A stretch of DNA of 64,000 nucleotides from Druceiella hillmani (GCA_039881145.1 JAYKKI010000013.1:40629501-40693500), one strand, 5' to 3'; shown: positions 1-13,289, counted from the first letter of the stretch. Translations and numbers: made by a program. Notes: generated from the sequence alone by a model not told the origin.

Positions 1-1214
1 TCTGAAATTCTAGCTCATTTAAAGAAGTCCTTTAGCAAAAACATATATGCAAAACATTACGTATATTGTTTTTACAGTTGCTGAGTCTGTTTCACAAACA
101 AAACTTTTTAATTCGATAACAAATTACTAACGGAAATTATTCTCGTCAGAATTACTGAAATTTCTTTTGGTTTGTGTCTATCTTACTATGTTTATGGAGA
201 TGTAGCTAAACATATCTATACATTGAAAACGGAAAATGCATTATTTTGTCCATTGAAGACAAATATTAATCCCGAATAATTAAATATAGGCCATTCACTT
301 TGCAAAATACAAACATGCCATAAATTATATATCTGTAGGATTAATGTTACACTCATTCTTATATTTTATTTATCAATAACTTCACCAGTAGCAACATAAT
401 CTTGTTTATACGCATTAAATACTTACATATCGAGTTGACTTTGGTTTCTTTATTTACATTTGATTTTGTTTTCCGATATTCTTTCTTTTTTATTTGCGTA
501 AGGAATAGGTAACGCGTACCTGTGACCTAATACAATTTTAGGTTATAACTAGCTATGATAAAACATAATAAATACGAGTGAACTAATGTAATTCTGACGA
601 GGATAATTATCAGAAGTACCCTAAAAATCATATTTTGTTTACATTTCTACGAGACGTAGCAAGATTTATGCTCGATATCAACTTTAATAGTTGTGTTGTA
701 ACAGTATTTAAAAACATGTCAAGTATGAGTGGGACTCTCACTACAAGGGTTCCATACACATTTAGGCAGAGATATAAACATGTAATGATCCATAATGTTC
801 CTATTAAACCATTTACTAAATTTTTAATTTTTAGGACGAACTTTTGTCTACTTGTATCCTTCACAGGCGCATACTTAAAATAATATTCTTTTTATGTGAT
901 TTCACTACAAAATAAGGATTCCCGAATTGTTTGGTTTATATGTGCTGTGTGCCTTTGCTTTTTATCAAATTTCCTGATTCAACGGGAAGTACCCTGTAAT
1001 TTTTTATTCATTTAGGAGTTTCAAAATATGAGACGTAAATGGTTATATGTTTTGATTGCGTTGACTTAGACGCTTGATTTGTTTAAAGCTCCAAAGGACA
1101 GTAGACATAAGCTTTTGATATTTGTTTCATATTAATACTTCCACGCGTTCTTCATAAAAAGAGTCTTGACAGACAGAAAGGATTTATGAGTTTTGCCTAA
1201 AATAAATTAGAACT
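1..1214. other. AT-rich DNA, nothing recognised
   Basis: No gene or mobile element is recognisable here. Overlapping open frames of about 80 codons on both strands near 630-880 lie opposite each other, have AT-driven composition and show no domain, so they are treated as chance. Confidence 0.5.
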
Positions 1215-1750
1215 TCTTCCTACTTTAAAACTGCTTCTGGTTTTACTGTATTTCTGTCCCTTGATTATTTTAAAATGCTCATTTAATTAGCATTCATTAT
1301 ATTTAACTACGCGTTAACGGTTATATTGAATTAATTTTGGCTTTAGGACGACTATATTGTCAATTGTATATCATGTTATTTTACCTTATATTTATTCAAC
1401 AGATATATTTAAAGAAGCATGATATATTATTGAATCAGATCTAGTATCAACTAGAGGAGATTAATTTCAAGAAAATTAAATATCTTCCTATTTTAAAACT
1501 GCCTCTGATTTTGCTGTATTTCTGTCCCTTGATTATTTTAAAATGCTCATTTAATTAGCATTCATTTTATTTAACTACGCGTTAACGGTTATATTGAATT
1601 AATTTTGGCTTTAGAACGAGTATATTGTTAATTGTATATTATGTTATTTTACCTTATATTTATTCAACAGATATATTTAAAGAAGCATGATATATCATTC
1701 AATCAGATCTAGAGTCAACTAGAAGAGAATAATTCCAAGAAAATTAATAA
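1215..1750. repeat. Tandem duplication, two 268-bp units
   Basis: Two adjacent direct copies, about 1215-1482 and 1483-1750, can be aligned by eye end to end with only scattered substitutions. Each opens with TCTTCCTA-TTTAAAACTGC, has a shared block around ACTACGCGTTAACGG and ends near GAAAATTAA. The high similarity suggests a fairly recent duplication of unique AT-rich DNA. No coding content or terminal repeat was seen. Confidence 0.9.
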
Positions 1751-2971
1751 TAGACAGACATATAAGCAAGGAGTAGAATTGTACGCCGAAAAAAGTATCA
1801 AATATGTCTGATTATATGCACAGGCAGGCTATATTAAGACTATACTAATTTAATTCTGCTTAATATTCATCTCCATACATTAATAAGAAATGATTAACTT
1901 TTGATAGTCGTCAAATAACTGCATTCAATAACTTAATAAAATGAATACACATGGGTCTAATTTAATAAGAGTTTTAAATTATCTAAATACGGTTAAAAGT
2001 TTCATATCATGTAGTGAAGTATATTAAAAAGTGAAAAATTTCACGCAAAACTTTCATGTTTCGTTGATAAATTTATATTAATGCCTTCATTGCATACATA
2101 AACAACATTCACTTTACTGTAGCCCTCGCAACTTTCCGCCGAGCCGCACAACCAAAGTACACTTTAGATGAAGAACTTTCGCAGGACAGGTCGGCTCAAT
2201 CCGACTCGTGGGACTGCAAAGTTTATATGCGTGCCTGAAGCTTCCTAAGAAGGAATATTTAAGTTTGAGTAACTGAGTAGGCGGAGTATCTACTGATTTC
2301 TTAGAATTTTATTATTTATGTTTACTCTAAGAATGCTTTCGTTATAGAATAAACATTCATCCGAAAATAAGTTATTGGTAGTTATGGAGTCAAACTAACA
2401 CGAAAAGAAACATTCTGGCCGTGATTCTAATATATTTTCTAATATTTTCAGTTTGTCTATCAACTTTCTGCCCAATTAAGAAAGATTAATTTTTGTTTGC
2501 GTGTTTTACTGTGGGTCCCAAGGGTCTAGAAAAACTTGCCAGTCAGTCTTCCTTGTAGGACTAAAAAATGAAATATTACTTCTAAGCTAGGAGAAAGTCG
2601 GTGTGAAATAAGAAAAGGGAGTAGCCATAGTGTTTCTTGTACAAATATCGAACGAACGTTTCTCCGACACGTTCATTTATGATGCTATACTTGGTCTCGT
2701 GTGGTCATTATTAAATTACTGGTCCCTTTTCTAACTTATTGTACACTAAAAATATATCACCTGTTTATTCTAATATATTTTTTTTAATAATCATGCCTCA
2801 TTCAGAATTCCATGAGAGTCAAACTATAAACAGGCTTTTTCTCTAGCATAGTTTAAGTTCAAATGTTCATTTTATTGAAGCACCTTCATTTCAGTGAAAT
2901 TAATGAAAAGCTTAGCCTGTTGTTCCTATAGTGAATGAATTTCCAAAATATATGCCATCTTAAAAAAATTT
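1751..2971. other. AT-rich DNA with one GC-richer island
   Basis: Mostly featureless. About 2120-2240 is distinctly richer in G+C than its surroundings, with clusters such as CCGCCGAGCCGCACAACC and GGTCGGCTCAATCCGACTCG. There is no open frame of note in it. It could be a conserved regulatory element or an old repeat; the sequence alone does not decide. Confidence 0.4.
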
Positions 2972-3452
2972 TGTAATGACATCTAATGCTCATTTTTATA
3001 TAGGTCATACGTGGAACTTTATAATATTTATGTTCTATAGTTAACGATATATTAAGCTGCTACCGAGGAATTCAGATTATATGGTTAGCAAACCTATATT
3101 TAGAGTTGTCGATAATAGTAAACTAAATCGTAGGATACGGCTATCGAAACACATGAACACAACGCCTCATCATTTTATTATTTATTACTGTCAATTAAGT
3201 TTGTTTTAATGTCATCTAATACCCATTTTCAGAAAGGTCATAAGAAAACTTTATAATTTTTATGTCCCATAGATAACGATATATTAAGCTGCTACCAATG
3301 AATTTAGATTACATGGTTGACAAAGATGATACGTTTGGCAAATGTATACTCAGATGTTGTCAATAATAATAAACTAAACTGTAGGGTACGACTACCGGAT
3401 CACATGAAGACAACTCGTCATTTTATTATTCGTCGCTGTGAGTTAATTTATC
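2972..3452. repeat. Diverged tandem duplication, about 235-248 bp
   Basis: Two direct copies, about 2972-3205 and 3206-3452. Shared blocks in order are AATGNCATCTAATNC, ACTTTATAAT, TAACGATATATTAAGCTGCTACC, AAACTAAA and CATTTTATTATT. The second copy carries a small insertion (near 3325-3345) that moves the period from about 233 to 248. It is more diverged than the duplication at 1215, so it is older. No coding content. Confidence 0.85.
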
Positions 3453-5250
3453 TCTCAATGGACAACGATATTGTATGTAAAAAATAGATTTGAAACACTA
3501 ATGTTTTACAACGAAGTCCGATTGTTTCTTTCCCACGCTCAGGTCATTGTATTATAAAAACAGGACATTGCTATGACTTTTTTCCGTGGTTTTTGCTAAT
3601 TTTTACGTATGAAGAATTTTTAGATTAAATTTATCATAGCATCAACGTATTGAAAAAGTTCACCGCACTTACAGTTTGTACCTGTTCACACTTACGAACA
3701 CATATGGTTTTCTGCTGATCGTGACCTTTTTTGCTCTCGGCTCGTAATTTTCTTCAATATGTATAGCTTACAATAATTTAATTATATTACAGGTATTATT
3801 TTAAGACTGAGTATTGCTTTGTGCCAGAAAAGCCCATTGCAGTTAGAAAGGAGCCAAATTCATTCTATTAACGACCTCTCATTAGTGATAAACATGACCG
3901 ATTAATTCATCTTGTCTACAAATATCCGATAAGATGGCCAATGGCAATATTTTATTGTTTAATTTATATTTCATAAACAATTATTTTTATAGTTTTAAAT
4001 GATGAATTAAATCTCAGTTTCTAAATTTAATTAAATATAGGTTTAACAAAAATTGAAATCGTTAGTATTTTATTTTATTTTGACCTGCAAACAGCTTTCC
4101 CAAAAATAGGCCATATTACCCTGATCTACTTCCTTTTAATTAGTATCAGTTCAGTTATCTGTAAGCGATTGACTCACCCATAAGTAACGTATTTATTTTA
4201 TTTTTTTGAACGTTCTTTTTCAGTTATCGACCTTATTTTATCTCTATTATATTGTTTTACATTCACTGACACTACGATCTTTGTCGCGATCCTAAGTTGT
4301 CACCAGTCGTTACTATACTTTGCCAACCATTGTCAATTTCATATGCCCAGCCACCGTAATTTTCAAAAATGTTTTGCAAGATAGAAAGCGAACGCTAAAC
4401 AGACTCCACATGTTTGAATTATTAAACATAAACTCATGAACACTTTCTCCAAGCTTTACATTTCCACTTCGCCCAGACAAACGCGCGACTGATTTTATTC
4501 CGCTCGGTCATAAATAACAAAGCTACAATCAAATGTTTTATTCATACTTCAATCGTGGAAGGGAGAAAAATTACGCCCGGTGCGACGGAAATAGAGCAAA
4601 AAATACTGTTTTGTTCCGCCACGTTTCTTCTTATGAATAGAAATATTTCCCATTTTTCTATTATCATCACTCTATCTATCGAATCCTTTTTAAATAAATT
4701 ATTTATTGCCTCTTTTCTTATAAAGGATCTGTTTTACTGATATTTTGACAAATTATTACAAATGGGCGAAATAAACTTTGTAACTTCGTTAATGTATTTG
4801 AAATTATTTTCAGACGACGGTTTTCTACGTAAAACTTTTAATATCACTTGATCTAAATAGGCTTTGAATTATTGCTGCAACTTTACTTATATTTTCAGTA
4901 TGGATCAGATTCAGTTCTTTATGTTCAATAAGCATTATCGAAGTCGAAAGTAAAACAGTTTCGTCACGCTGCGAAAGTCAAACTGTTCAGCGCCATCTAT
5001 TGACTACTACTCGAAAATGAATGAGTCTATTTTAGTTTTAATACTTAAAACAAAGAATTATTTTTTGATAATATGTAGGTAATGCAATATTTCTTTTCTA
5101 AAATAGCTTCACTGATAGGGGAAGTTCATATTTGGTTTTTAAAACGTGTCTTTGATCTTTTCGAACTAAAAATTATATTTGAAAAGCTCCTATTTTCTTA
5201 TTTTTTCCGGAAAATATTTTAAATGCATTTAGTGATGTTAAGAGCTGTAA
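3453..5250. other. AT-rich DNA, nothing recognised
   Basis: No gene, terminal repeat or tandem array seen. A 61-codon open frame at 4555-4740 has no recognisable domain and is taken as chance. Confidence 0.5.
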
Positions 5251-5333
5251 GCTGAATGCGCTCGAATAGAAGCACTTGATAGGTTGCTTCTATTCGAGCG
5301 CATTCAGCATACAGGTCGAATAGAAGCACTTGA
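5251..5333. repeat. Perfect 24-bp-stem hairpin plus direct repeat
   Basis: Arms at 5251-5274 and 5285-5308 are perfect inverse complements (core GCTGAATGCGCTCGAATAG) around a 10-nt loop. An 18-bp stretch from the left arm and loop (TCGAATAGAAGCACTTGA, 5262-5279) recurs directly at 5316-5333. The order arm, inverted arm, direct copy is what a replication template switch leaves. No similarity to the other hairpins. Confidence 0.9.
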
Positions 5334-5916
5334 ATATCAAGCACTTTATAAACTGGACAGCTGTCTATTAGAAAAATTGAATGCATTTTTACATTAATGC
5401 ATAATTACTGTAAAATTTCCCTCACTTGTCATAGATACTTTAAATACATCGATCGGTAACTAAAAATGAAGTAATAATTGACGTTAAATAGTATCGAAAT
5501 AAATAAAATTTTGTTTTTGGAATTATTGTCTGATGAAGTCGGGTCTACGGCGAATGCACCGGATCTGTGCAAACTGCTTACACATTTTACATAGCACGTT
5601 TTAGTTAAAATACGAGGAATTAACATTTTATAATCGGTGTAATACATTTCAAAGATATAAATTTCTACTTCATAATGGAAATGTATGACAAAAAGTTATA
5701 AAAGTTAAAAACTTTGCATGACATTTTGACAATTACATATTGACGAATTTTAAAAATTTGTGACACTTTTTTTGCATTGATTTGTTTGTAACGATTTATT
5801 TGAGTAATTCTCCGTAATTTTAACAAATTTAAAAAAGTTTCCTTTCAAGGCCTATTTAAAATAGTTGACAATATTTTATTTCATACTTTGTAAATTTCTT
5901 ACAATCGTATGCATTT
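5309..5916. other. AT-rich DNA, nothing recognised
   Basis: Beyond the direct repeat at 5316-5333, no gene or repeat is recognised. The 72-codon frame on the minus strand at 5429-5647 shows no domain. Confidence 0.45.
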
Positions 5917-6086
5917 ACTAGCTGTGTTTACGAATTCGCTCGCATGTAATTATGAAAAACATTTTCATTTTTTTCTCTTATATATTGCTCTTAGATATAC
6001 ACTATTATCTTATCAAATTTCATAAAAATCCGTAAAGTAAACTTTGCGTGATACCAGCTCAAATTATCATACAGACAAAAATTCTA
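5917..6086 (+). repeat. Degenerate CTAGCTGT-type dispersed repeat, copy 1
   Basis: Starts ACTAGCTGTGTTTACGAATT, then TCGCTCGCATGTAATTA. It later has AAATTTCATAAAAATCCGTA, TTTGCGTGATACC and ends ACAGACAAAAATTCT. This order matches the familiar insect repeat that reads CTAGCTGT-CCCGCGACTTCGT-CGCG, then AATTTCATCAAAATCGGT, then a run of CAGACAGA. Strongly diverged, hence old. Shares its layout with the copy at 6639. Confidence 0.7.
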
Positions 6087-6638
6087 AAAAATAATTTTTG
6101 GCTTCATTTATTATAATTCTGTGCGCTAAATCAATTTATTTTTTAATCTTTTCAGTACAAAATTCCCTGTTTTACAATTTTATTATATTTATAGGTTGGA
6201 GAAGTTAAAATTAAAGATTAAAAAATATGTTTGCGAGACAGGAAACAGAAAAGTAAAAAATGGCCTTTACATTTATGAAAACTAGATTGTAAGCGAATTT
6301 ATATTTTACAATATCTTTTATGTCTGTACCGAAAAAGTTTCCTCGAAACTGAGATAAACAGGTCCCAAAGCATAATTAAATACCGATAAAATAAAATTGT
6401 ACAAAACGCGACGGCCTCAATAAAGCAATCCGATATTAAAACCTTACTCTCCATCTGCCACTGTGACGTGTGACTATGATATTTTCGCTATTACATCTAC
6501 AAGGAAAACTTTAAGAATTTCATTGCGTTACATTAAATAAACTTATTTGCTCGTAAAGTAATACAATACAGTATAATATTTTTTTGAATAGCTTAGAGTA
6601 TACACGATTTCTAAGAATACAAGGTAGAATCATTGTGT

Positions 6639-6797
6639 ACTAACTGTGGCTACGATTTCGTTCGCGTGTAATTAGGATTTTTTTTCTCTTATATAATATA
6701 CTATTATCTTAGCAAATGTTATCAGAATTCGTCCAGTAGATTTTGCGTGATACCCGTTCAAAATTGAAATACAGACAGTCAGACAAAAATTATTATG
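6639..6797 (+). repeat. Degenerate CTAGCTGT-type dispersed repeat, copy 2
   Basis: Starts ACTAACTGTGGCTACGATTT, then CGTTCGCGTGTAATTAGG. It later has TTATCAGAATTCGTCC, TTTGCGTGATACCCGTTC and ends ACAGTCAGACAAAAATTATT. Same orientation as the copy 550 bp upstream and more like it than like the copies at 27.4 and 32.1 kb, so the two may share a local duplication history. Confidence 0.7.
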
Positions 6798-7537
6798 GCG
6801 AACTAAAATAATAATAAATCCATTGCAAAAAGCGTACACTCTAGTTTTTTTACACAATGTATCCTGACGTAATTTAACATCAACAAACATTGTGTACAGG
6901 CGGTTTTAATAGTGGTTCTTTATGAGCAAATGCAGATGATTGTATTACTTTTGATATATTAATAATTTATCTAAATAAACTAACGGAACCACTAGTTTCA
7001 GAAAAAGTATTAAATATTTTATAAAAAAACTTTTCCAAGAAAAATTGCCCGAATACACTGATGACGATATATAAAATGTATTAGTATTAATAATTATAGA
7101 AACTTATGCAAGAAGAGTATTGATTTCTAATTATAAAAAAGAAACTGCATTAGGTAATGTTTAGCTATTTTAAAAACATGTTTAGCTATTTTTAAAACAT
7201 CTATTGTGAACAGAGAAATGAGATACATATATCAATTGAACTAAATTTTAGTAAAAACAGTTTACAAGATAGGAGTCTATTGTGGATTTCCAAAAACACA
7301 ACGCAAAACAAATTATTTTGAGAATATTACCGTTTCTTTCGGACGCAGTTTTCTTCATTATGAAGATATTAAATAGGACAGTGTGGACTGTACTGACACT
7401 TTATACTATTTTACTTAATATAAAGTACAATTTGAAAAGCGGCAAATATTGTTTTTCTGTCTTCTATTATCATTATGTACGCTAAATAAATCACTTTTTA
7501 AATATTGTCAATGTCAGAATTTACTCTGTTACAGTTG

Positions 7538-7539
<2 letters not shown>
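6798..7539. other. AT-rich DNA, nothing recognised
   Basis: Contains only a short local duplication (TGTTTAGCTATTTT occurs twice near 7157-7192). The plus-strand frame at 7282-7485 has no domain. Confidence 0.45.

Positions 7540-7611
<72 letters not shown>
7540..7611. repeat. (TA)n microsatellite
   Basis: About 36 uninterrupted TA dinucleotides. Open frames over it are low-complexity Tyr-Ile artefacts. Confidence 0.98.
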
Positions 7612-7616
<5 letters not shown>

Positions 7617-7954
7617 TTGGGAAAGGTGAAAAGGAAGACGTACATTATAACTTAGGTATAGGGTAGATTAGTATAGGTACTGTTATAGATTAGGGGTGTT
7701 TATATATGGGAAAGATAAAAGAAATATTCCAGCTTAACATTTTACCTATAAGTACATTTCGTCTTATAATTCAACGTCAAATATTTGTCAAACTAAAATT
7801 AAAAATCACAACTTTGTGCGAATGCAATTATATGAAAATGTTACCAGTACTTAAATCATTTATCTGCTTGATTTATATTTCAACGCTTGAATTATATCGT
7901 GGAGAATATTATTAGTTACTAAAATTGTGAAAATAAATTTCGTTTTTAAATAAA

Positions 7955-7972
7955 TATGTATATATATATATA

Positions 7973-8026
<54 letters not shown>

Positions 8027-8039
8027 TAGAGAGAGAGAA
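7955..8039. repeat. Compound (TA)n(GA)n microsatellite
   Basis: A TA run broken once by TGTG, then passing directly into a GA run. Minus-strand frames of Tyr-Ile and Ser-Leu repeats here are artefacts. Confidence 0.97.
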
Positions 8040-8184
8040 TAAATGATACAGGTTCAATTTCTAACTTCAAGTGGTAAAGACAAAAACCAGTTTTCAATTA
8101 TTTTTTGTAAATCAAAAATATTATTTGTCAAATTACGTTTGTAACTATACTTTTGGTAGTGGAATTTAAAGCTTATATACGATA

Positions 8185-8477
8185 TTGAATATATTTGGCG
8201 TTAATTTTGTAGTAATTCATTAATCACAATTAAATGAAACTACATGATGTAGTATTATTTCTACTTTCTTTAATTTCTTTACCACGACCTAGGTTTTGTT
8301 GTATTACAACATCTTCAGGTGGGATATTAGCAAAGATTATTCAAAGACAAAGCAAAGATCTTTGTTAATATCCCACCTGAAGATGTTGTAATACAACGAA
8401 ACCTTGGTCGTGGTAAAGAAATTAAAGAAACTAGAAGTAATACTACATCACGAAGTTTCATTTATTTGTGAGTAATT
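8185..8477 (-). mobile_element. Foldback element family, copy 1 (short form)
   Basis: The left end starts TTGAATATATTTGGCG and runs through a roughly 45-bp tail to AATTAAATG. Two arms of about 110 bp follow (about 8229-8338 and 8358-8466), which are inverse complements with few mismatches around a spacer of about 20 bp. The right end is CATTTATTTGTG plus a few bases. Flanking GCTTATATACGATA (8171-8184) and GCTTATATAAGAATA (8478-8492) look like an imperfect target-site duplication. Both arms keep an open frame starting ATG with LeuPheLeuLeu-type hydrophobic residues. Minus orientation is defined by the long copy at 52096. Confidence 0.85.
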
Positions 8478-8894
8478 GCTTATATAAGAATAAAAGGACA
8501 GGTTGCGTAAATACATCATATATGTTAATACGCTAAGGTTTTAAGATGTTACACTCCCTTTTTAGAAAAAACCTCACAACTAATCCACATAAATTATATA
8601 TCATTTTATAGATAATTGCTTGCTCTACCGGCATCCACAACTAAAAAATTTATTATTGCTATTGTTTTTGCAAATTAATTAATTATTAAAATTATATACA
8701 CAAAACAGCAATGCTGCCATCTAACGGCTCAACGTCAATATGATTGATGGTCAGTAAAATTTTTGTTTAATTTCAAATCCACTCACGTATAAATAAAGTG
8801 GCGCTTTAGCTCAATGCTTTTGATACTTGCGCCTCTATATGTCAATTTTAGTAAAATATTTGTTTGATCTGTCATCTGAGCTTCATAATAGAAT

Positions 8895-8932
8895 AAATAA
8901 TAATGCGAAGACTTCGCACGGGTCACGCTAGT
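8895..8932 (-). repeat. Start of a CTAGC-type dispersed repeat
   Basis: Read on the minus strand it is ACTAGCGTGACCCGTGCGAA then GTCTTCGCA, the conserved head of a repeat related in sequence to the CTAGCTGTNNCCCGCGACTTCG repeats elsewhere in the window. The body downstream on the minus strand (towards 8700) is too diverged to delimit. Confidence 0.55.
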
Positions 8933-8939
8933 TTGATAT

Positions 8940-10955
8940 TAATTTAGAACAATTTTATGTTAATTTTAAATAAAAGTGTGCTTTCAACCATCGATGTTTA
9001 TCTTGTTGAGTTATTGCTATGTTAGAAATGCTGATGTAATAGTTATTATATTTCATTCGTAATAATTTATGTTGAATTATTGAAGAAATAAACAGAAAAT
9101 ATAAATAAAATTAATATTTACAGTTACAGTTAATTTTAAATTAATATTTATTAATATTTTTTTTCATGATAACTTTATGTAATTGTGTTGAAGGAAAAAG
9201 TATTTGGAAATCCAATATGACTTTCAGCGACAGAAAGAAGGTAGTTGGAGATATCGCTTAGAAGTGGAAGTAGTTTCGAATCTACTAAACAGCTAAAAAG
9301 ATGCTTATAAATTTTAAAAAAATCATAAAATGTAGACCCAGAAGCATCTTATTGGTGCTTTGTTCCAAATCCTAGAACAAAATGAAGGTATTTTCAAAGG
9401 AAGATCCTTTTTCCAACTTTACTAAATTGCTTATCATGTCATGGCATTAAGTCAAAAGTTCAACAATAAATAACATCTATAAGATCAGCCTTACACTGAG
9501 GACTTTTTAGTGTGGAGAAATTAACAATTCGACTAGTTCTTTAAACAAATACAGAAATGTATCACAAGAAAATAATTGTAAATTAAGATTGTATGTTTAT
9601 GACAGGACTCTACGAATGTATTATTTTATTTATTATATTTCAGTCATCACTCGGATCGTATCGATAAATTGAGTGGCGAGTGCGGGTTGCCCCACGAAAA
9701 AATTGCCAGTATGGTCACAAGATTTCTTCATAACTATAAAAAATACATTTATAAATGGATTTGTATAAATTTATATTATGGGAATGAAAGTGATTAACAT
9801 TTATTCAGATTTCAAGAAAAAGCGCCTCACGTTTTTAAACTCAAATATTAATAGCAAACATGACTTACACCAAAATGGTTACCGAGTAGACAGAGAAAAC
9901 AGGTTCGATAATTATTTTTTTACTTTTTAATGCAGTAATTTTAAAAGCGTGTTTTCTTTTTAGTTTTTTTAATTATTAATATATGTTTACTTTTTTTTAA
10001 GATTGAAGAAATATTTTTATTTTATAAAATTATTGTATTATTATATTACCGGTCCTAGAGATGTGCGCAAAATTTTAAATAATACGGACGTCTAAAAGTG
10101 GATAATAAATTTAATTGAAAAATTCCTTTATCTTTTTAGTCTTCTTTGTTATAAGACCGATTTTTTTCTAATTTTATGAAATTATAGTGTTGTCATAAAA
10201 ACTAAGTATAACTGTAAATATTCAAGATGATACAAAAACTGAAAGTGAAGGAAATTTAGTTTCGTAGATTCCATTACTTAGTTAATTAGTTAAAGTTTGA
10301 CCAACAAGAACATATTATTAAGAGAAATAAAAAGCAGGGTGACGTTGTGTAATAATATGAGTTTTCATTTGTGCATCATAAAGACAAAATACTCAGATCT
10401 TTCTTCACTTCATGAACTTTTACAATTTTCTGTGGTTTTTGTTTTTTGCTTTATTTTCGTTTTCATAATTTATACATAGCCATCAACGTTTGACATTTAC
10501 TACTAGAGTATAAAAACGCAAAGAAATCTCGTATGCAAGGCTACAATTAATTTTTTGGTAAAATTTAAATAGATGAAAACGCGATTTTCTGATTTTCCAA
10601 GATATTTTTATATTCAGAAGGAGTAATTGGGAAATTTACTACATTTTGTTTCCAGGGAGAGAAATACGTTAGTGTAAATTCTAGTATTAAATTCAATCAA
10701 AGTAATAAAGGCGTAAAAATTTAATATTATTTTGTATGCACAATGAGTGATTTGAAACTGCAAAAGGCATGATGTCATCTATGAAGGAAGACGGGATGTC
10801 ATGAGGCATCTATGAAAATATTGTCAGTATGTTGTTGTTAAATAAAAATAATATAGTTGTATTTTTAACAACTAATTTATACTGAATAAATTAACAACAC
10901 CTTTATGGATGTAAAGTCAATGAACTGAACACAATAAATATATTTATGTTAATAT
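8940..10955. other. AT-rich DNA, nothing recognised
   Basis: No mobile-element or gene signature. A slightly GC-richer patch at about 9645-9715 has no open frame. Frames elsewhere (for example 10297-10479) have no domain. Confidence 0.45.
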
Positions 10956-11006
10956 AAACACATCTACACATACTGTGTAGCAATACACGTATGTGTAGAT
11001 GTGTTT
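10956..11006. repeat. 17-bp-stem hairpin
   Basis: AAACACATCTACACATA (10956-10972) is the inverse complement of 10990-11006, with a 17-nt loop. Loop text TGTGTAGCAAT recurs directly near 11045-11056. A small inverted duplication with a following direct copy, like the one at 5251. Confidence 0.8.
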
Positions 11007-11059
11007 TTATCGTTTATATTGTCGTATGTGTTTATATAGTACACGTGTGTAGCAATGAT

Positions 11060-12034
11060 GCAAAAAGTATTCACCAATGTTCTCTTTATTTGTATACAGG
11101 TTGTTGTTTAATTAGTATAAACAGTTTGTTGCTATAGGTTTTGGACACAAAAAAGAAGATTTCGTTTTTTATCTTGTTCTCCAAATACACTATTTCAATG
11201 TTAACATAAGGTTTAGACGTCCTGAAGTGAAAATAAAAAACACGTTTCTAAAAATAAATTATTTATCCGCAATGCGGGCTCAAAATCAAAAAATATCGTA
11301 AATTTCTTTCGTTTTATGTTTTCAAGAGAAATCCGTTACAATTCTAGCTGTACTAATTATATGTACAAGAATCGAACAAAGGTATGACGATCATAGGCAA
11401 TAAAATGTAATTTTCACCAAAGTAGAAATAGAAGATAAACATATCTTAGCCTTAAATATTTTAGTAAACATGAACTGAATGCTAAGATAAAATTATCAAT
11501 TATCATAAGAGACACACACAACATTATCCTTAGAAATATATACAATTCTCACCAATTTTTATAACACTACACCAGGGCTATTCAAGTAAAAAAAATCATT
11601 CATGCCAGATATATGAATTGACCTATACAAAACAGGCCATACCACTACACTGAATTACTGTGAATATAATCTCTGAAGGGTTCCTGTCAATATCTTCCGG
11701 CTCCGTTATTTTACTCAGATTTTGATAAAGTATAAACTCATCGTGTAAACTCTCGTCGTGTTAGATCATTATTAGACCTATTTCATCCAAACTCGATCAC
11801 GGCACTTGTGCTGTTCATTGTTGAGGAATTATATGGTATATCTTTAAGTTTTTTGGTCAGATGCTACCCAAATTTTCATGAGACCATATCGGGAGTATGC
11901 CATCTAAATACAAATTTCATTAAAATTAGTTGGGAAATACGGGAGATATCAGGTAACGTTCTTTTCTAAAGTCAATTAAAAAGTGAAACATTATTTATTT
12001 GCTTGGTTTTTTTCCTAAACGCTTTAATAAATTT

Positions 12035-12036
<2 letters not shown>
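11060..12036. other. AT-rich DNA, nothing recognised
   Basis: No coding or mobile-element signature recognised. Confidence 0.45.
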
Positions 12037-12095
<59 letters not shown>

Positions 12096-12099
12096 TTGT
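12037..12099. repeat. Compound (TA)n(TG)n microsatellite
   Basis: A run of about 24 TA followed by a short TG run. Confidence 0.97.
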
Positions 12100-13289
12100 G
12101 ACTATGTGACTACGTCTCGTTTAACGTATCAAATTCATGGTTTAATGTTCACGAAGGTTATATTGAAACTCTAACCACAAATCTATAACATTTATGTACT
12201 GAAAATCAAAACAATGGACACTGTTATTAACATATCACCAAGTGCTTAATTTAATTACACCACTTCACAATATGTCATTAATTCATAAATTAAAATAAAC
12301 ACGAATTCTTTATAACAGATACTTATATGCTGTAGTACACTCTCAATTCAAGCATCACGTCACATGTTAAAACGTAAAATGGTCAAGTAATAAATTTTCT
12401 TTCCACAATCCTGAACCATTAGTTATTACACGGAATCTTTTTACTACAAATGATAAGGGGAAAATGGAAAACATTTCTGCTCACTGCAAGAAAAATGAAT
12501 GTAAAAGTGCTTTTGTAAAAACATTAGGTTACCTTTTACCAATTTTTTTATCAAGGAAGCAATTTTATCTTGTTTCCGTAAATGGAAATATTCAAATTCG
12601 AGTTTTGTAAAGATTGATATACTGAAGTCATGTGAATGTGAATTATGATCGCGTCAGATGAATAGAGTTTTGTATTCTCGTTTTTCGAATAGGTTATTGC
12701 TATCATAGTAGCTAGTATTTCTATTTTGAATGGAAATAGAATGATTTCCAGATAATGAACAAAATGCAAATTTTTATATCGTCGCTTACTTGTATGTATG
12801 TAAAGTATTTTGGACAATCGAGGCCCATCGTATATCGAAATATCTCTTTTTTTATTTAATTTTCGAATATATGCAAACGAATGAAAATGCACAACAAGTC
12901 CTGTTTCTTTTTTCAAAAATATAAAACCAAAATAACATTACAGATAACGAAAACACAAATTTATTCAAAATTGGTACTCAAAACTTTTCAAAAATAATCC
13001 ATTTTGTTTATAAATAACTTTTACGTGCAGTTTTGTTCACGTGGTTATAATTAAGAACTTATAGGGGAAATTAAAATTTCCAGCGCTGCCTGCAATGGCC
13101 AAAGGAAATTAAATACTAAGCCTTTATTTTTGTGACTTTATAATACAAATGATAATGAAAACCAAAATATTTCTCCCTAAATTAGGGATTATAGGGAGTA
13201 TTTCTGTTGCTACCTTATATCGCATATGCAGAGTTTCAAAAAATCGCGTCTTTCTGTGACTCTGTTGTGACATTGCTTCGTTATTAACA
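12100..13289. other. AT-rich DNA with the window's longest open frame, judged non-coding
   Basis: The minus-strand 121-codon frame (12551-12916) has no recognisable domain, no homologous copy in the window, and composition typical of AT-rich random sequence (Ile, Lys, Asn, Tyr, Ser). I do not annotate it as a gene. Confidence 0.4.

Noticed and set aside
12551..12916. Longest open frame (121 codons, minus strand)
   Set aside because: No recognisable domain, AT-driven composition, no supporting neighbours or homologous copy in the window.
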